Shown: positions 53,346-63,689 of the stretch, one piece after another
Layout: each line of letters starts with the position of its first letter
Position numbering within the stretch: the stretch's first letter is position 1
DNA from: Mesostigma viride
Taxonomy: Eukaryota; Streptophyta; Mesostigmatophyceae; Mesostigmatales; Mesostigmataceae
DNA length: 64,000 bases
Reading direction: 5' to 3'
Assembly (NCBI GenBank): GCA_009746045.1
Contig: RPFO01000406.1
Location: 2,839,252-2,903,251 of the forward strand
The notes under the pieces: model-generated
Told to the model about the DNA's origin: nothing
Databases searched by the model: none
The model's input: the letters and a program-made list of their open reading frames with translations, nothing else
Program-made: the position numbers and the translations under genes

Positions 53346-54345
53346 TGTTTTGGTCTAGCATTGAGGTTGTGATGCTACTGCTGCTGCATGATGGAAGCAA
53401 AATTCATGTGGCAGGTGGCAGGGTGTAGCCAACATAGGTGTAGTGTGCAAAGCAACACATTGGGGTAGTACATCTAGGCTTGTTGTGAAAGCCCTTCATT
53501 CAGATTTCCGTGGCAACACACCAGGTCATGACATTTTGGCAAGTGGTAGTGACAGATTGATCGTGGCAGTGATGGATAGCAATTAATGGTGAGCAGTAGG
53601 TTGCCTTCTTTGATACTATAATTGCATTTGCTGTTATGACAAGTGCCAGCTACATCAGCTGGCGATGCTGCCAAATGTGGCCCCAGTTTCTGGTGCTATA
53701 ATAGAAAGGATGAAGAGGGGCAGGTACTAGTGGCTGCCATCATGATCAAGGCTGCGATGGGCAAAGTCAATATGGCAGATTGTGGCAGCAGTGGTGCAGG
53801 GCCTGGCATTCTCATTTATGGCAGATTCCATACTGAGTTATAGGGACACTGCCAGCATTAATTACACCAACAGGCGAGAGTAATGGTGGTAGACGTTGCT
53901 GCTGGTGGGAGTCTACAATAACTGTCACATGGTTATATGCACACGATGCACAGGTGGTGGTCCCTCCGTGCTAACAACACGAATGTTGGTAATGCTAGGC
54001 AATCGTGGCTGTGCTAACAAAGGCGTATCAGTGGTAGGTGTGTTGGCCGTGGTGGGGAGCCGCCGCGGCAGTAGTGTGGCAGCAAGCACTTGTGGTGATC
54101 GTTATTGTGACGTTGTTGTGAGCCCGTAGAAGGTGTCTTGGTGAGATTCGTGCCTCTCATCATGCAATCCTATATGCCCATAGTGCACTCTGTTGTGCTC
54201 GCATTAAAATCAAGGAGACAACCAGCGCAGGCCAGAAATCGGGAGAATCCGGACCATGGTAGCTCGAGCCTGCCGTTATCTTGTCCGCGTGTTCGAGTCG
54301 TTCAGGATATAATGAAGATGAATGGTGATGGAAATGTGTAACCTT
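53346..54345. other. Intergenic sequence without recognised features
   Basis: About 1 kb with short unsupported frames only. Confidence 0.4.
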
Positions 54346-54424
54346 GTTGTAACGAACCCATCCGGGTCGTGCGAAAGATCCTATTGTTAAGGTAGGTTAT
54401 TACCGGTTTCTTGGCTAACCACGA
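54346..54424. mobile_element. LTR fragment (51921 family, inverted), interrupted by gypsy insertion
   Basis: TGTAACGAACCCATCCGGGT to TTGGCTAACCACGA matches the inverse of the last 79 bp of the solo LTR. It stops exactly where the gypsy LTR begins. The last five bases, CACGA (54420-54424), should recur after the 5' LTR outside the window. Confidence 0.85.
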
Positions 54425-54997
54425 TGTTACGCCGCGGATATCTACCTCCACCTCTACCTCTAATGGGCCTGATACTACCTAAACTGGTCAGGCCTCCTCT
54501 ACTTAACCCTCTGGCGAAAGACGAACGTGACGGAGCTGATCTCAATGCATTAACGTAAGTGTTACTATAATACGCCATACAACCATTTATCAAAACCCGT
54601 TTACTCCAGGAATAGAGGAAGGAAACACAACTACACTGCCGTGACCCAAGCCTAAATGTGTCAATTCACTTAACACACGCCGAGTGCACACACAAGGGGT
54701 AGAACGCGCATAAATGGTCACCAACGGTCCAACACGCTCGGGCCGACATGGCCCTCGCCTACAGATGCACGCTGGTCCACTAAATCTACTGATGCACGCT
54801 GGTCCACTACATTCTACCACAGGATCAGGACCACTAGTAAAGTACGCGGCGCGGCGCCCAACGGCACCCAATGTACCACAGTACTGTTACGAGGACAATA
54901 ATGTCCCGGTAGGAGCCTAAACGTAAACCTAGGGACAACCGAGGCAAAAGACCTAATTTACGTCCGTAACTACAACGAATTGTTACGCGACGTAACA
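54425..54997 (-). repeat. 3' LTR of the gypsy element, 573 bp
   Basis: TGTTACGCCGCGG at 54425 and CGCGACGTAACA at 54997 form the inverted TG...CA ends. The inner edge abuts a polypurine tract. The 5' partner lies outside the window. Confidence 0.85.
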
Positions 54998-55012
54998 CCT
55001 CCCCCCCCACAA
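54998..55012 (-). other. Polypurine tract
   Basis: On the - strand a GGGGGGGGAGG run ends directly at the LTR start TGTTACG, the expected plus-strand primer site for reverse transcription. Confidence 0.8.
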
Positions 55013-55366
55013 AGGTAGGGAGCCCTCTCCCTACGTACAGGGAGGAAAACAAGGGGTAGGAAACCTAATGCACCCAGCACACACTAACACAGTCAGCAGG
55101 CCATCCAAGATACAAGGCACCAATAGTTCACACGGTCTCCACCACCACGCCTGGAGGTGTAGGGTTAGCCAGCACCAAGCCTGGTGGTAGGTTCCCCTAA
55201 CTGCCTGGAACAAAGTCCTTGCCGGGGGGAACGGCACTGGGCAGGACACACAGAGTAAACCAATCAGCACCAAGGACCAAGAACGACCAGTCAACTGGCC
55301 AGAACATGAGGGCGACTCTACATACCGGAGGGACAACACCCTCAGGTCGGGCCTAAGGCCCTCTAT

Positions 55367-57665
55367 CTAATGGCCATCCGTCTGGTAGGTACCACGGGAG
55401 GCCAGCAGGACATCCAGGTAGGCCTGGTAATGGGCCACATCCTCAACATTGTCATGCCTATCTACGGTGAGGAAAACATCGGCCCACACGCCGTCAGGAA
55501 AAAGGCCCAGAAAGGCCCAGTAATACCTATGCTGAGTAAGAACGACCTGGCCCCGGGCCCAGTCCAGGAAACCGCAGGCAAAGAGGCGTAGGAAAGGCTC
55601 TACCGCGATCAGGCAGAGAGCCCGAAGGAGCAGGCGATGATACCGGATCCGAGGGCGCATACCCGTCGGGAAAAACAGATCTACCAGGGGCTCCACGTTG
55701 GACGGCCACAACCGGATGTGCCGAATCTCACGGGAACGCCACCGACGCGTACACTGGCGCGACCCGAATGTCTCTAGGTAGTCGCTGGCCCGAGGAGGAG
55801 GGTGACCGCGGGAGTCTAGACCCTGGCCCGGGAGGGGCGCCGGACGCCGGGCATCCCACTCGAGGATGGGCTGGAGGACCGTGGTGTACGTAACACCCGG
55901 CACCGCAGGAAACTCTACCGTAAGGGCATCCGAAGCCATAATGCCCAGAGGCGGAGGGTAAGCCCACTGGAACCCACCGTAGGTGTCCAAGTCGTTGTGG
56001 CGCCTAGCCCAGCGATACAGAACGCGCCGAACCAGGATCTCACCCTGGAACACAGGATCAGCTAAAATAACCATGTCGAAAGGAGGCCGATCAGTCTCAA
56101 TGGGTAGGCCACGATCCCGAGGCGCCCGACACACCTGGGAAAACCCGTAGGACATGGGCGAGATGGCAAGCTCGGCGGAGGCGCGCGGCAGGTCACACTG
56201 GCGGCAGGCGAGTGCGGACATACCACATCCAGGCACGGGCGTGTCGCGCGACTCCGGCGTCGCATGCACCACAGAAGGAGCCCTGTCCCGATCACCCTGG
56301 GACAACTCCCGGAGGGAGTCGGAAGCGCGGGTAGCGCGAGGATCCTGGCCGGTGGACCGAACAACCGCAGCCAAGGACAGAGAGGCCGAAGGGGCAGGGG
56401 CCGAAGCAGGGGCAGGAGCCGACACCGACGCAGGTGACACTGGTACAGCAGACGGTCGCGCCGGACCCGAAGCCAGAGGGGGCCGTGACGGACCCGCCAC
56501 CGAAGCTGGCGCGCCGGTCTCGGTTGCCGGTGCACCCTCAGGCCACATGTTAAAAATGGGGCCCGTAGGGACAGGCAGTCCTGCATAAGATTGACTACCA
56601 TCCAGGCTCCAGTCAGGAACCGGAATCCTCTGCGGGGGACCACCCTCCCAAAGCCTGGGCAGTCCGCTAGTGTCGCCAAAGAAGCCCCGCGACGGCTGCG
56701 ACTGAGCTGGTGGAGGCTCGGAAGCAGCGACAGCGGGCGCGGTCACAGGGGCAGGGGACTCGCGCGTAGGCGCAGGTACAGCGGTCACAGGCGCAGAGGC
56801 AGCAGGAGTCGCAGCAGCCGCCGGAACCACAGCGACCGCGGGCGCAGCGGGGGCGCGGGCGAAGCCGTAGTCGCCGGGGCAACAGAAGGGGTAGGAGGCG
56901 CGGATCCAGCTGGCGTAGCCGGGACCTGCGCCTGGGCCGCCAGGAAGGCCCCAAACGCCGTGGTCAGGGACTGGATCTGAGCCTGCATAGCCGAGACCGT
57001 CGCCGAAAGAGGATCAGGCAAACCCGAAGGGGTAGGCTCCACTGCAACACCCCGGGTCGACCGAGGGGACGACGGGACCGGAGAGGGAGGAACAGACGCC
57101 GAGGAGGCGGACGCAGCGCTCGAGGCAGAATAATCTGGAGTATAATGTACCTCGGCTGGGGCGCCCGAAGGGGCAGGACCATCAACCGCTAGTCCCGCCG
57201 ACTGATCAGCTATCTCCATGAATTCTACGGCCCGTAAAAGGTCGCAGGGGTTCTCATCTACCTCAGCATCACCCTCAGCCGGAAGCCAAGGAAACACCTC
57301 CCGTAGGCAGGTACGGCCCACAGGGGTAGAGAGGTAGGAGAACACACGGCAACACCGGAGAACCGCATCTATCTGTCCCAAGGCGGGACAGCGGAACCAC
57401 ACCCCAACAAACAGTGTCCGGCATCGTCGAACCCGTGCAGGACAAGCTGGTGCGGCTCATTAGGGGAAGGACCATACCACGTGACCCCGAAGAGGGCCGC
57501 CCTGACTAAGCTCGCATGTTGGGCCTGAAGGGCCGGCTGCACAACGCCACCCCGGTAACATGATCGCGACACCCAACGGCCCGGAAGGGCCTCGAAATAC
57601 AGCTCAGGGTCCGGTAGGGGCAGGGACGGCAGCGGGCTCTCAGCCGGAGGGGTAGGCTCTGTCAT
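55367..57665 (-). pseudogene. Unidentified ORF region between pol and 3' LTR (about 760 codons in three frames)
   Basis: Same strand as pol. A first frame starts MTEPTPPAESPLPS (ATG 57665) and includes YFEALPGRWVSRSCY. The second (57402-56785) has WFRCPALGQIDAVLRC, then a Ser/Pro/Ala-rich part with a short helical stretch (AMQAQIQSLTTAFGAFLAAQ). The third (56830-55367) is open for 487 codons with a Pro/Ala-rich first half and a more ordered second half (DLDTYGGFQWAYPPPLG, IRYHRLLLRALCLIAVEP, GQVVLTQHRYYWAFLGLF). Overlapping ends suggest one ancestral ORF with two frameshifts. No domain recognised: no envelope-like hydrophobic anchor, zinc knuckle or RNase H. A second gag-like protein is one alternative. 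Confidence 0.6.
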
Positions 57666-57741
57666 GACGGCTGCGGAGGGGAGGGGACAACCAACCACCC
57701 GTCGACAGCAGACATAACATAAGAGAGGAGAAGGCCTACGA

Positions 57742-60700
57742 CTAGAGCTTGTGCAGGGTTTTATATTCCTGCAGCAGGCGACTACACCCATCTAGCTCAC
57801 TCTCCGTATACCAAACCTTATCTACTTCACTACGAGCATACATCCACTTCACTTTATACTGACGCTGGGTACCGCGGCCCTTTTTGATATCTCGATGGGC
57901 CACGATGCTTTCTACTTCGTCTTCTACTTCCCCAGTGTCAGGATTATGCTCTAAAGGGGCAGGCGCTAACTCCCTGCCAGCGAACGTACTAGGGTGGTAC
58001 AGTTTAAGCTGGCTCCTATGGAAGGTGTTTGAATGCGTTTGCCAAGAGGTAGGGATATCGACTTTATACAAGAAATTTCCTACCCTAGACAACACATGGA
58101 AGGGTCCTAAGAAGGCAGGCCTAAGTTTGACCTTCAGTTCTGCTTCAAACTTATGAGCAAAACGGCCAACACGGGGGCCTTCTACTAATACTAGATCTCC
58201 TACTTCTATCTCAGGTGCTCGTCTATCTAAGGAGGCACGCAACCTAGCAAGGTACTTAGCCTGAGCTTTTTGATACCCTGAGATCGCGTGGTCATGAGCA
58301 GTTTTCATTCTATCTAGTAAGGACTGTACACCTTCTACAGTATCTCGGGACACATCATCCTTGTCCCGTAGAGGACTAGCTAAGAGAGAGGTAGGGGTAA
58401 GGGGCTGTCTCCCAGTATCTAAGAAGAAGGGCGTATATCCATGCGCAGCTTGGGGACAATTGTTGAGGGAGAACTCTACCAAACATAAATAATCCTCCCA
58501 ATCACTACCCGAGCCATTAACATAGTGCCTAAGCGCTTCTTCTACTACTCTATTAAGACGCTCTACTAAATGAGAGGAGGAGGAGTGGTAGGCAGTACCG
58601 TAGGTAACCTTGGTACCGATGGCAGCGAAAAACTGCTGCCAAAAATCTGAGGTAAATAATTTATCCTTATCACTAATAAACTGCCTACTCAATCCATGAT
58701 ATCTATATACATTATTGAGGTATAGGCGTGCGCAATCACGTGCGGTGAGTTCTAAAGGACACGGCACAAGATGGCACATACGAGTAAAACGATCTATGAA
58801 CACAAGGATTTGGGCATTGCCCCTATCATTCTTTCTAAAAGGTCCTACAAAATCCATCATGATAGAATCCCAAGGCATGATAGGGTCAGGCAAGGTCCTA
58901 GGTTCTGCTATCTGTCCTACATTATTGGGTTTCATTTCCTGGCAAGATTGACAAGTTCTAACATACTCATCCACATCCTTATAAAGGGAAGGCCAGTAAT
59001 AAGAGCGGGCTACTAGGTCCCGTACCCGTTTACCACCCTGGTGAGCAGCTAAGTCATGCAACTCAAAGAGCAAGGAGGAGCGACAGATAGGAGGGACATA
59101 CAGGCGCCATTGAGGGGGAGAATCTGCTATCTGCACATATAAAAACCCACCTACAAATTTACAAGGGTGCTTGCCTAATTGTTGGGGATGTGCAGCAATG
59201 GCAGCTAATGCTTCCGGCTCAGTGGCCGTAAATCTACTAATAAGGCGTTCAAGATCAGAGGTAGGCATCGCTACAGAAGTATCCAGAACAGGTTTAAAGA
59301 GATCTCCTACCGCCTTGCCGAAGAGAAGGGGAGGTCCTAGGGGGACTACGTTTTCATAAGACTTTCCTGACCTAGTCGCTATATGGCTAAGCGGTATAGA
59401 AATTTTATTTTTCCCCTCCCCCCCCACCGAGGCCACAGGAAGGGCCTCACACGGGAGAGAGAGTCCTACGTGAGAAAGGAGATCAGGCATGCGAACAGCT
59501 GTATGAAAGAGGTAGGCATAGGAATCATCATCAGGTAGTTCACCATAAGGGGTTACACCCATAGTAGTAGGAACTAGAGTAATATTGAGAACATCAAGGT
59601 CCTCGAAGAAGGAATAGTCTGCACGACGAGAGAGTGCATCTGGTACTATGTTATCTACACCCTTGACATACTGAAGTTTAAAAGGGGAAAACTGTGCTAA
59701 AAATTCCATCCAGCGCGCTTGCCGAGGGGTAAGGTTGGGTTGGGAGAGAAGATGGGTAAGGGGACGATGATCCGTTTGGATAACTAACCTATAAGGATCT
59801 AGCTCACAGGGTTCATTCAGGCAGACATCAAATTGAGCACCTTTAAGGAAGTGCTGCCACGCGTGGCAACAATACACCACAGCTAAGAGTTCCTGCTGGT
59901 GGACGGGATAGTTACGCTCCGCAGGGAGCATTGTCCTAGAGATATATTCAATTGGCTGTAAGCCCTGACCCTGATCCTGGAGAAGGACACCACCTATAGC
60001 TACTTTACTAGCATCTGTAGCCACAACAAAGGGTTTAGTAGTATCCGGTAGGATGAGTACAGGAGGGGAAAGGAGTAGGGATTTTAGGCACTGAAAAGCA
60101 GACTGACACTCACTACTCCAAACAAAGGGGATATCCTTCTTTAATAAATGATTAATAGGGGCTGCTATAGTGGCGAAACGCGGGATAAAACGCCTATAGT
60201 AAGAAGCAATTCCTAGGAAACTACGTACACCTTTAACGTCGGTAGGAGTAGGCCATTCCTGAATTGACTTAGTTTTATCCGGGTCGGTAGCGACCCCGGC
60301 ATCTGACAGAACGTGCCCTAAAAATGGGACACTCCTACCCGAACGCACTTTAGCACGGCGCGCCCACAAAGAATTTTCAGCCATTATTTCTAATACTTTC
60401 TTTAAATCACGTAGGTGCGTTTCAAAATCAGGAGAGTAAATAAGAATATCATCTAAGTAAGCTTGAGCACAAGAACGGTCATGCTCAGATAAAGAAACAG
60501 AGGAGAAGGAGGGATCCTTTAGATCAGAGGACACCTGAGGAAGATGAGAATTTCCCATAACAGGTCTAAGCACTTCATTCATTAACATTTGAAAAGAGGC
60601 AGGCGAGTTACAGAGTCCCATAGCCGCTACTCTAAACTGGTAATGACCAAAAGGGGTAGCAAAGGCGGTTTTATGGCAATCCTCAGGAGCTATCCGCAAC

Positions 60701-61812
60701 TGCCAAAAACCATCCGCACAATCCAGTACTGTGAAACAAGTGGAACCTTTAACCTTATTAAATATATCGTCAATACGAGGTAGAGGGTATTTAGATTTCA
60801 CAGTAATATCATTCAACTTCCTATAATCAGTAACTAGGCGAAACTTGCCATTTGGCTTAGGAACTAACAGGACACCAGCTGAGTAGGGGGAGTTACTAGG
60901 CTCTATCAATCCTGCTTCTAATAATGACACTAAAATCTGTTTTAGTTCCTTTAACTCGGTAGGGCCCATTCTATACATCGGAGAGTGCGTAGGAACTGCA
61001 CCGTCCTTGATAACTACACGGTGTAAAACAGAACGAGGAGGAGGATAAGAAGGAGTCTTTTCTTCAAATACTTTTGAGGAATCTATCACAGCCATGTATC
61101 TTACTATTTCATTTTCAGTAAATCCTACTCCTATTGTATCCACTGTATTTACATCTATATCCACACTATTGTTAGTGATAGGTATCTGTTGTACTTCTAA
61201 CTGAAGGAACATACATAATAGGTATCCATTTTGCTTTAATTCAGAACGTAATTCGTCATTTGACATTATTACTTCAGGTATAGGTCTTACAGGAGGATCA
61301 ACAGGTGTAGGAGGAGTAATATCTACCAAGGATAAATTTTCCAATCTATAATGACGTTCAGGTACCCAGTAAGAGCTATCTGGAAACCAAATGACCATGG
61401 TATCATAATTAATAGTAATCTTATTATCCTGGTGCCAATCTAATCCTAGTAATACATCAGCGGTAGTGATAGGGCCTATAGTGGCCGTCAGGTTGACAGT
61501 ACGTCCTTGTATAACCATGGGAAGGGACACCGTACCCGGGGAATGACTGGTGCGACCATCAGCATAATGAACAGTAACGGGTTTGGTGTGAGGGGTAGGG
61601 ACTAGTCCTAAACGTCTAACTAGGGCCTCGCTCACAAAGGAGCTAGCCGCACCGCTATCTACCAACACAGAGACATTCAAGAGTTCATCAGCATGCAAGA
61701 AGGGGTCTACAACAGTGTGAGGGACGGTTAAACCACCATTCAAGAACATAAGAGGACGCACACGTAGTGGTAGGGATGATTCAGCTCCTACAGAGGTTAT
61801 AAAAACAGGCAA
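57742..61812 (-). CDS. Ty3/gypsy chromovirus Pol, intact
   Basis: 1356 codons without a stop. Aspartic protease VLVDSGAASSFV (about residue 50). RT about 280-520, with KFRLVTDYRKLN, FTVLDCADGFWQL and YLDDILIYS (about 452); a segment between LRPVMG and YLDD is about 20-25 residues longer than usual. RNase H about 590-730 (VATDAS, ELLAVV, QTDHRPL). Integrase: H...H...CxxC (HDLAAHQ, CQSCQ), then D, D and E in MMDFVGPF, FISDKDK and HLVERLNRV. GPY/F-like module LGPFHVLSRVG. C-terminal chromodomain VESIVAHRDI, YKVKW, VWYTESELDGC. The chromodomain would steer integration to marked chromatin. No gag-pol fusion is seen in this copy. Confidence 0.96.
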   Translation of the reverse strand: MPVFITSVGAESSLPLRVRPLMFLNGGLTVPHTVVDPFLHADELLNVSVLVDSGAASSFVSEALVRRLGLVPTPHTKPVTVHYADGRTSHSPGTVSLPMVIQGRTVNLTATIGPITTADVLLGLDWHQDNKITINYDTMVIWFPDSSYWVPERHYRLENLSLVDITPPTPVDPPVRPIPEVIMSNDELRSELKQNGYLLCMFLQLEVQQIPITNNSVDIDVNTVDTIGVGFTENEIVRYMAVIDSSKVFEEKTPSYPPPRSVLHRVVIKDGAVPTHSPMYRMGPTELKELKQILVSLLEAGLIEPSNSPYSAGVLLVPKPNGKFRLVTDYRKLNDITVKSKYPLPRIDDIFNKVKGSTCFTVLDCADGFWQLRIAPEDCHKTAFATPFGHYQFRVAAMGLCNSPASFQMLMNEVLRPVMGNSHLPQVSSDLKDPSFSSVSLSEHDRSCAQAYLDDILIYSPDFETHLRDLKKVLEIMAENSLWARRAKVRSGRSVPFLGHVLSDAGVATDPDKTKSIQEWPTPTDVKGVRSFLGIASYYRRFIPRFATIAAPINHLLKKDIPFVWSSECQSAFQCLKSLLLSPPVLILPDTTKPFVVATDASKVAIGGVLLQDQGQGLQPIEYISRTMLPAERNYPVHQQELLAVVYCCHAWQHFLKGAQFDVCLNEPCELDPYRLVIQTDHRPLTHLLSQPNLTPRQARWMEFLAQFSPFKLQYVKGVDNIVPDALSRRADYSFFEDLDVLNITLVPTTMGVTPYGELPDDDSYAYLFHTAVRMPDLLSHVGLSLPCEALPVASVGGEGKNKISIPLSHIATRSGKSYENVVPLGPPLLFGKAVGDLFKPVLDTSVAMPTSDLERLISRFTATEPEALAAIAAHPQQLGKHPCKFVGGFLYVQIADSPPQWRLYVPPICRSSLLFELHDLAAHQGGKRVRDLVARSYYWPSLYKDVDEYVRTCQSCQEMKPNNVGQIAEPRTLPDPIMPWDSIMMDFVGPFRKNDRGNAQILVFIDRFTRMCHLVPCPLELTARDCARLYLNNVYRYHGLSRQFISDKDKLFTSDFWQQFFAAIGTKVTYGTAYHSSSSHLVERLNRVVEEALRHYVNGSGSDWEDYLCLVEFSLNNCPQAAHGYTPFFLDTGRQPLTPTSLLASPLRDKDDVSRDTVEGVQSLLDRMKTAHDHAISGYQKAQAKYLARLRASLDRRAPEIEVGDLVLVEGPRVGRFAHKFEAELKVKLRPAFLGPFHVLSRVGNFLYKVDIPTSWQTHSNTFHRSQLKLYHPSTFAGRELAPAPLEHNPDTGEVEDEVESIVAHRDIKKGRGTQRQYKVKWMYARSEVDKVWYTESELDGCSRLLQEYKTLHKL

Positions 61813-61853
61813 GCAAAAATTTATCTGGGGTACTATCTAAGGACCTGTCCAGG

Positions 61854-63571
61854 TTACCCCCGGCTGACAGGCCTACTGTTCCCCCTCCCCCCCAAATCCA
61901 TAGGAACGAACCCCGAAGAAGACCCTGGCGGAAAAGCCACTGCTGGAGGGTCACGAGGGATTGAAGAGGGTGCGGGAGCCTGATTATCATAGGGGAACCC
62001 TGGGGATCCTGTCTGCACAGCATTCAGCCTACTAGGGGTAGCTGAAGGAATGCGTCCTGAAGTGGGACGAATAGGAGCACGCTGAGGGGTACGAGGAGGG
62101 CGAGCGTCGGGATGAGGGGGAGCACCCGAAAGGAACTTGGGGCACTCACGTTTAAGATGACCTACTTCCTTACAATGATAGCAGTATATGAGAGACATCC
62201 AGAGCTGAAAGGTCAGTCACACAGATATCTAATTCTTCTACATAGGAGTTCTCCTCCTCAGGGGTAAGGATAATATTATTAATACGGGAACGGGTAGGAA
62301 GAGAAGGGTGTGAGAAGAAATCTGCTACACGTAAAAGATGCTGGCGCACATGCTTGAGGGGCAGGTCAGTAAAACGGTAGGCAGAGAACTGGCGCTTGAC
62401 TTCACGCAATAAGGGTCTACTGAGGCCCTGAAGGAAGCGAGCACGTACTTCTGCACCCGACAAATCCCTAATTCGTACCATCTGAGCATCAAACTCTTTC
62501 ATATATTCTTAAGGATTTACCCTGCTGCAAGGTGCCAAAGGATAATCTATCCTGCCAATCTGATCGGAGGGACTAAATGGTTCTCTAAACGCTTAACAAT
62601 TCTGCTACAGAGTTTGGGTAGGCATGAGAGGCAAAGACTCACACTGGAATGAGGTTAGCAAGTCAGGAGTAATGCAGGTTGTAAGATAATGAGGAACTAG
62701 TACAGCATCAGAAGACGCCACCTATTGTGGTTCTGCCAGACTCTGTGTTCTGGGTAGCAACATAATAAGGTGAAAAACTGTTGAGGGGTAGACTTGACAT
62801 CCAGCTTAGGAAGGTTGCAAAGAGGGGAAGAGCAGGGGCTTAGGGGGATTAGAAGAATCAGTTTTTCCCATAGGGCCACTATCTTCCACTGCTACATAAG
62901 CGGGATAGAAGGAAGGAAGAGGAAAAGTCTTGGGTAGGGGTCTAGAGGGGCCACCGTTTCAGGATGGTGCCCATAAGAAGGGGACAGTATATTGCTCACG
63001 AAGAGAGGAATAGGCAAAATGATCATAATTCCTGTCATCTAGGGCATGGTACTGAAATCATTATTAACTTCTAAATCAGCCACACGGGTAGGAACCTGGG
63101 CAGCCTCATAGGCCGTCTCAGGGTAGGACCAGGAAGCAGGTGGGAAAAGGGACTGCACTAGGGCGCCCAGAAGGGCCGACAGGGGCAGAGGCACGACCCG
63201 TGTTAAGAGCAGGCATTGAAGGCACAGGGTGGGAAGGAGGCCTAAGCATTGTTAGTTGTGAGGACCTGCTGGAGGGTGAGCCAAGGTTGCAGAGGGGCAG
63301 GGGCCTGGTTCAGAAAGAAGGTTCCTCACTAAATCTGACTTGCATACGTTGACGTTGTTCATAGGTAGGAGGGGTAATGAGGGACGACGGCGACCACAGC
63401 AAGCAGGAGAAGGAGGTGAGGCACGAGATTACCTTGAGGAGTGAGATGGTGTACCGTTTCAAGGAGTCCCGTCGGTTACCACGATTGTTGTTATGTTGTT
63501 AGTATATTATTATTATATATAGTAGGAGTATTGGTAGGTATAGGCGACAGGTTACCACCCACTGGATCCAT
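61854..63571 (-). pseudogene. Gypsy gag, frameshifted
   Basis: A plausible start MDPVGGNLSPIPTNTPTIYN (ATG at 63571) is soon interrupted. Later pieces are PKLDVKSTPQQFF (about 62800), WQDRLSFGTLQQGKSLRIY then MKEFDAQMVRIRDLSG (62502-62170), and a zinc knuckle CYHCKEVGHLKREC (CX2CX4HX4C) in the 62198-61854 frame. At least three frameshifts or stops separate them. This copy would need helper Gag. Confidence 0.8.
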
Positions 63572-63689
63572 TTTTGTTTAAGTAAATGATCAAAAATCTA
63601 ACTGAAGCAAGGATAAAGGACAAGGCCTAATATAAGGCAAGGAAAGAAAAGGAAAAGATTTTAATGGCTTAAGAAAGGAACAATTTAAA

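Noticed and set aside
55370-55591. 73-codon + frame and other + frames at 56154-56980
   Set aside because: Opposite the long same-strand ORF region of the gypsy element; no domain and no start context.
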